From NCBI GenBank assembly GCA_035280425.1, contig DATEFW010000024.1:186001-250000 (forward strand): a stretch of DNA of 64,000 nucleotides, read 5' to 3'. A program made the translations under genes and the position numbers. The DNA is from QHXW01 sp035280425. GTDB lineage: Bacteria; Acidobacteriota; Terriglobia; Bryobacterales; Bryobacteraceae. The notes beneath the pieces are model-generated. The model saw nothing but the letters and a program-made list of their open reading frames with translations. It searched no databases and was not told the origin of the DNA. This document shows positions 61,146 through 64,000 of this stretch, one piece after another. Numbering within the stretch: the first letter of the stretch is position 1; each line of letters starts with the position of its first letter.

Positions 61146-63566
61146 ATGCATCGCAAAAAGAGGCGTATCAAGCCGGCCGCGATCGACTCGCCTGCGAAGC
61201 CGGCAATACCAAGAATTCCCGATCGCTTGAACCGCACAACGCAGATCGTTTGCCGTGTGATGCTGCTCTGTTACATCACCCTCATTAGCTATCCCGTTGC
61301 TTATTTTCCGATTCAGGCCGGAGGTGATCCGTCCTGGGCGTTTGCGATGAACTACTTTCATCACAAAGGGCTGATCTTCGGACGCGATGTCGGTTTTACA
61401 TATGGACCGCTGGCATACCTGGCCATTCCAATGGATCTTGGCACGAACCTTCGAAATGGCATTCTATTTCAGCTCGGGTTGTGGCTGATTCTCATCTTAG
61501 TAGCCGGTTGGGCCATATTCGTACGAAAGCTCTCACTTATCTCAGTCGTCCTATTCGCAGTCGCCCTGTTCGGTGGCTTAAGGTTATTGAACCCTCTGAC
61601 TTATACCGGACGCGATTTTTTCGTCAGTTATCTTGTACTCATTCTGCTTGCGTGCTCGATACTCGCGGACCAGTGGTACGTCTTCTACGGGATTGCGTTA
61701 TTACTCGCTTCATTACTTGCCTTGATCAAATTTAGCACCGCCATCGCTGTCTTCGGTGCGATCTGTTTGCTTCCTGCGAGCCTCATATTTTTCGATCGCC
61801 CTAGAGCTCTTCGCATGGGAATTTTCGGGCTTGGCGGCGGGCCGCTCTTATCATGCTTGCTGTACCTGCTGTACTACCCCTCACTCCACTCGATGCTCCG
61901 TTATTTCGTTGCTGGCTTTGAAATTTCATCCGGATACAGTTGGGCCATGAGCCTGCCGGTCTCTGTTGAACGATTTGAAATCGGCTGCGGAATACTGGTT
62001 TGCTACGCCCTGCTTGTCGCTGCTCTTTGGTTCGCGAAACAAAAGGCATTCTGCCTGGCGTGGGCGGGGTTGTGGCCTCTTTTTGTCGAATTCAAACACG
62101 GGTTCATGCGTGAGCCGTCGCACGAATTCATTTTCTTCTTTTTTGTTCCGCTTCTATGCGGGGTTCTGGCTCTGAGCATGGACATCAAGCTAAAACAGAA
62201 ATGGTACGTCACCGCCGCACTTATTTTATTGCTGGCCGCATGGTACAAAAGCGAGCCCGGCGTGCTTTCCTGGTCCGTTATAGCAAATGGTCGCGCCGGG
62301 CTTCCCCGAGTTAAAGCGTTGGCCGATCTGTGGCATTGGGAGAAGGTACGCAATTCATTAGCATCGATCTCCAGTTACGCCACACGCGTTGATCGTCTTC
62401 CGCCGGACTTACTAAATCGCATATCGAATCAGTCGATTGCGCTCTTTCCCCAAGAAGCTACATATGCCGCCGCCAATCCTATTAATTACCGGCCATTTCC
62501 TATTTTTCAAACATATACTGTTTACACAGAGTATTTGGATCGTAGGAATGCCGAGTGTTTTAATAACTCAGCTACCGGACCTGAGTTAATACTCGCCGAG
62601 TGGATCGCTTTGGAAGATCGACATCCGGTTCTCAGTGTGCCCGCCACGTTTACCGCTATGTACCGCAATTATGAATTTGACAGCGCGTATGGGGCGCGAT
62701 TGCTTCTTCAGAGACGAAAATCCCCTCTGTTTGAGCGGCTGCGTCACGTGGGAGCAAGAGATTTGCGGATGGGCCAGCCGCTGGACTTGCCGCTCGACGA
62801 ACATCCCTTGATTGCACGGATATTTTTGAAGCCTTCGATTGCGGGCCGCCTGCGGGCATTCTTGTTTCAGGTGCCGGAGTTAAACATGGTGCTCTGTTCC
62901 GATGCGCCGCGTTGCGTTTTTTCCCGCATGCCGCCCGGCGTGCTGCCCGGCGGAGTGCCCATCAATTTTGTGCCCGAGGATCTCGCTGGTCTCGAGGCGC
63001 TCTTTCGAGGCGATCCCGGCGTCGAGCCCATGCATACGGTTGTCCTTTCCGGTCCCGGAGCGCCGTATTTCGAACCGGTAGTGCACGTCGAGCTGTTTGA
63101 CGCCCCGGACGTGAAACTGAATTTTGCAAAAACAGCGCCGCCCGGCTTGGGGTCGCGCATCGACCGTGGCCAGTTGGATTCATCGAAAATCGAGTCGCTC
63201 AATGGCGTTGGCGTGATAGGCATCTCGGAGCGCGAAACGGTTCAGGTCCCCGACCTCTCCGGGTTTCTCGACGTCGAGGGCTGGGCGGTTGATCCTGTCA
63301 GCGGGTGCCCGAGCGGCCCTGTTTATGCGGAGCTCGACGGCCAGCTCTATGCCACGGAAACCGGCAAGGTGCGTGGCGATATCGCCGCGCTTTTCGGGCA
63401 TCGCACCGGAACTGCCTGCGGCTTTGAATGGAAATTCCCTGCCTGGAAGCTGGGGACTGCGGCGCACACGTTGACCATTAAGATCTTGTCGACCTCCCAA
63501 AACGGCTACTGGGAGGGCCAGCGGATTCGATTTGCCATGACCAGCTCCGGCCAGGCCTCCCCGTAG
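61146..63566 (+). CDS. Large orphan membrane protein (possible GT-C-like)
   Basis: An 806-residue protein with about ten TM helices in residues about 30-385 and a soluble C-terminal half of about 400 residues. The first outer loop, IQAGGDPSWAFAMNYFHHKG, followed by FGRDVGFTYGPLAYL, has the conserved look of the first loop of GT-C-type transferases (acidic residue, aromatic GPL), but no named family is recognised. Codons in bases about 61500-62700 are much richer in A/T than the flanking genes, which suggests transfer. Function unknown. Confidence 0.7.
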   Translation: MHRKKRRIKPAAIDSPAKPAIPRIPDRLNRTTQIVCRVMLLCYITLISYPVAYFPIQAGGDPSWAFAMNYFHHKGLIFGRDVGFTYGPLAYLAIPMDLGTNLRNGILFQLGLWLILILVAGWAIFVRKLSLISVVLFAVALFGGLRLLNPLTYTGRDFFVSYLVLILLACSILADQWYVFYGIALLLASLLALIKFSTAIAVFGAICLLPASLIFFDRPRALRMGIFGLGGGPLLSCLLYLLYYPSLHSMLRYFVAGFEISSGYSWAMSLPVSVERFEIGCGILVCYALLVAALWFAKQKAFCLAWAGLWPLFVEFKHGFMREPSHEFIFFFFVPLLCGVLALSMDIKLKQKWYVTAALILLLAAWYKSEPGVLSWSVIANGRAGLPRVKALADLWHWEKVRNSLASISSYATRVDRLPPDLLNRISNQSIALFPQEATYAAANPINYRPFPIFQTYTVYTEYLDRRNAECFNNSATGPELILAEWIALEDRHPVLSVPATFTAMYRNYEFDSAYGARLLLQRRKSPLFERLRHVGARDLRMGQPLDLPLDEHPLIARIFLKPSIAGRLRAFLFQVPELNMVLCSDAPRCVFSRMPPGVLPGGVPINFVPEDLAGLEALFRGDPGVEPMHTVVLSGPGAPYFEPVVHVELFDAPDVKLNFAKTAPPGLGSRIDRGQLDSSKIESLNGVGVIGISERETVQVPDLSGFLDVEGWAVDPVSGCPSGPVYAELDGQLYATETGKVRGDIAALFGHRTGTACGFEWKFPAWKLGTAAHTLTIKILSTSQNGYWEGQRIRFAMTSSGQASP

Positions 63567-63652
63567 CCTTCATGAATTGCATCCTGTTACGTTGGTCCGA
63601 AATGTTACGATATTAAAAAGGTATTCTGTCCTTCTCGAAGGAGTTTTTTCCA

Positions 63653-64000
63653 ATGCATTCTCGCCGGAAATTTATCGGCCAGGTCGCCACGGGGATTGCC
63701 GGCGTGGCCACCGGAAGCGTCTTAAGCGCAAGCGACCGCATTCGCGTAGGCCTCATCGGCGCGGGCGATCGCGGCATGCAGCTCGTGCGCGAAGCCATCA
63801 CCTGCCCGAACGCGGAGGTCGTCGCTTTCGCCGATATCTACACCAAGCGCCTCGAGGAAGCGCAGAAAATCGTGCCTGCGGCCAAGACCTACCTCGATCA
63901 TCGCTACATTCTCGACGATAAGTCGATCGACGCCGTCTTTATCGCCACTCCGCAGCATCTGCATGCCGAGCATTTCATCGCGTCACTCGGCGCCGGCAAG
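63653..64000 (+). CDS. Tat-exported Gfo/Idh/MocA-family oxidoreductase (truncated by window end)
   Basis: Only the first 116 codons are present. The start MHSRRKFIGQVATGIAGVAT is a twin-arginine signal, and RVGLIGAGDRGMQLVREA with VVAFADIYTKRLEEAQ and DAVFIATPQHLHAEHF is the NAD(P)-binding fold of the Gfo/Idh/MocA family. AAGGAG at 63638-63643 lies 9 bases before the ATG. Such exported forms are common in Acidobacteria and Planctomycetes. The substrate is unknown. Confidence 0.9.
   Translation, partial: MHSRRKFIGQVATGIAGVATGSVLSASDRIRVGLIGAGDRGMQLVREAITCPNAEVVAFADIYTKRLEEAQKIVPAAKTYLDHRYILDDKSIDAVFIATPQHLHAEHFIASLGAGK

Overview
The window is a high-GC, densely packed stretch of bacterial chromosome, most likely from an Acidobacteriota of the Solibacter/Bryobacter type. 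This is inferred from gene content, not from a marker gene: a fused transaldolase-phosphoglucose isomerase, DUF3467 and DUF3142 proteins, a tricorn-type protease, a PEP-CTERM protein, Tat-exported oxidoreductases, and small families typical of that group. There is no rRNA, CRISPR array, prophage or insertion sequence; one tRNA gene (Gln, CTG) is present.

Layout. 1-854 (-): 5' part of ileS. 1088-9546 (+): compact sugar-phosphate operon tal-pgi, gnd, zwf, glk, tkt, covering glucose phosphorylation, the oxidative pentose phosphate branch and its non-oxidative return. 9613-14592: a secreted Pro/Gly-rich protein, a ThuA-like/GNAT pair and a lone HyuA-type hydantoinase. 14602-19369 (-): four-gene operon (DUF3467, membrane glycosyltransferase, DUF3142, large secreted repeat protein). 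19452-22579: SIS sugar isomerase, a MocR regulator with a readable promoter/operator, and a GNAT. 22658-25951: tricorn protease. 25997-27532: VapBC toxin-antitoxin pair and a HEAT-like protein. 27638-31005 (+): MocR/PdxR-like regulator, pdxS, pdxT and a low-molecular-weight phosphatase. 31139-31953: two orphan small genes.

32030-37663: tRNA-Gln followed at once by a three-gene unit, FkbH-carrier protein / GT4 glycosyltransferase / GT4-thioesterase fusion. This is the strongest candidate for an undescribed biosynthetic system: it has thiotemplate parts (glyceryl-loading FkbH, phosphopantetheine carrier, type II thioesterase) but no ketosynthase, condensation or adenylation domain, and two paralogous glycosyltransferases instead.

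37658-42664 (-): BamA-like outer-membrane protein, then DUF4390, NtrY-like kinase, NtrX-like sigma-54 regulator and a Cys-containing exported protein. 42773-49512: RRM protein, small CxxC protein, hexaheme cytochrome with a Tat amidohydrolase, STAS protein, Tat aldo-keto reductase, PEP-CTERM protein, a frameshifted DUF3175 gene and a PPC/DUF296 protein. 49636-55568 (+): acid-catabolism operon (TPP enzyme, enolase-superfamily dehydratase, FAD/Fe-S oxidase). 55578-60226 (-): SDR, GH15 glucoamylase/trehalase-like enzyme and an MscS channel. 60429-64000 (+): VTT membrane protein, a large AT-richer orphan membrane protein, and the 5' end of a Tat Gfo/Idh/MocA oxidoreductase.

No gene-free stretch exceeds about 300 bases. 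Large antisense reading frames opposite the high-GC genes were judged to be shadows. Start codons were often moved downstream of the longest frame where a Shine-Dalgarno site, signal peptide or upstream stop supported it.
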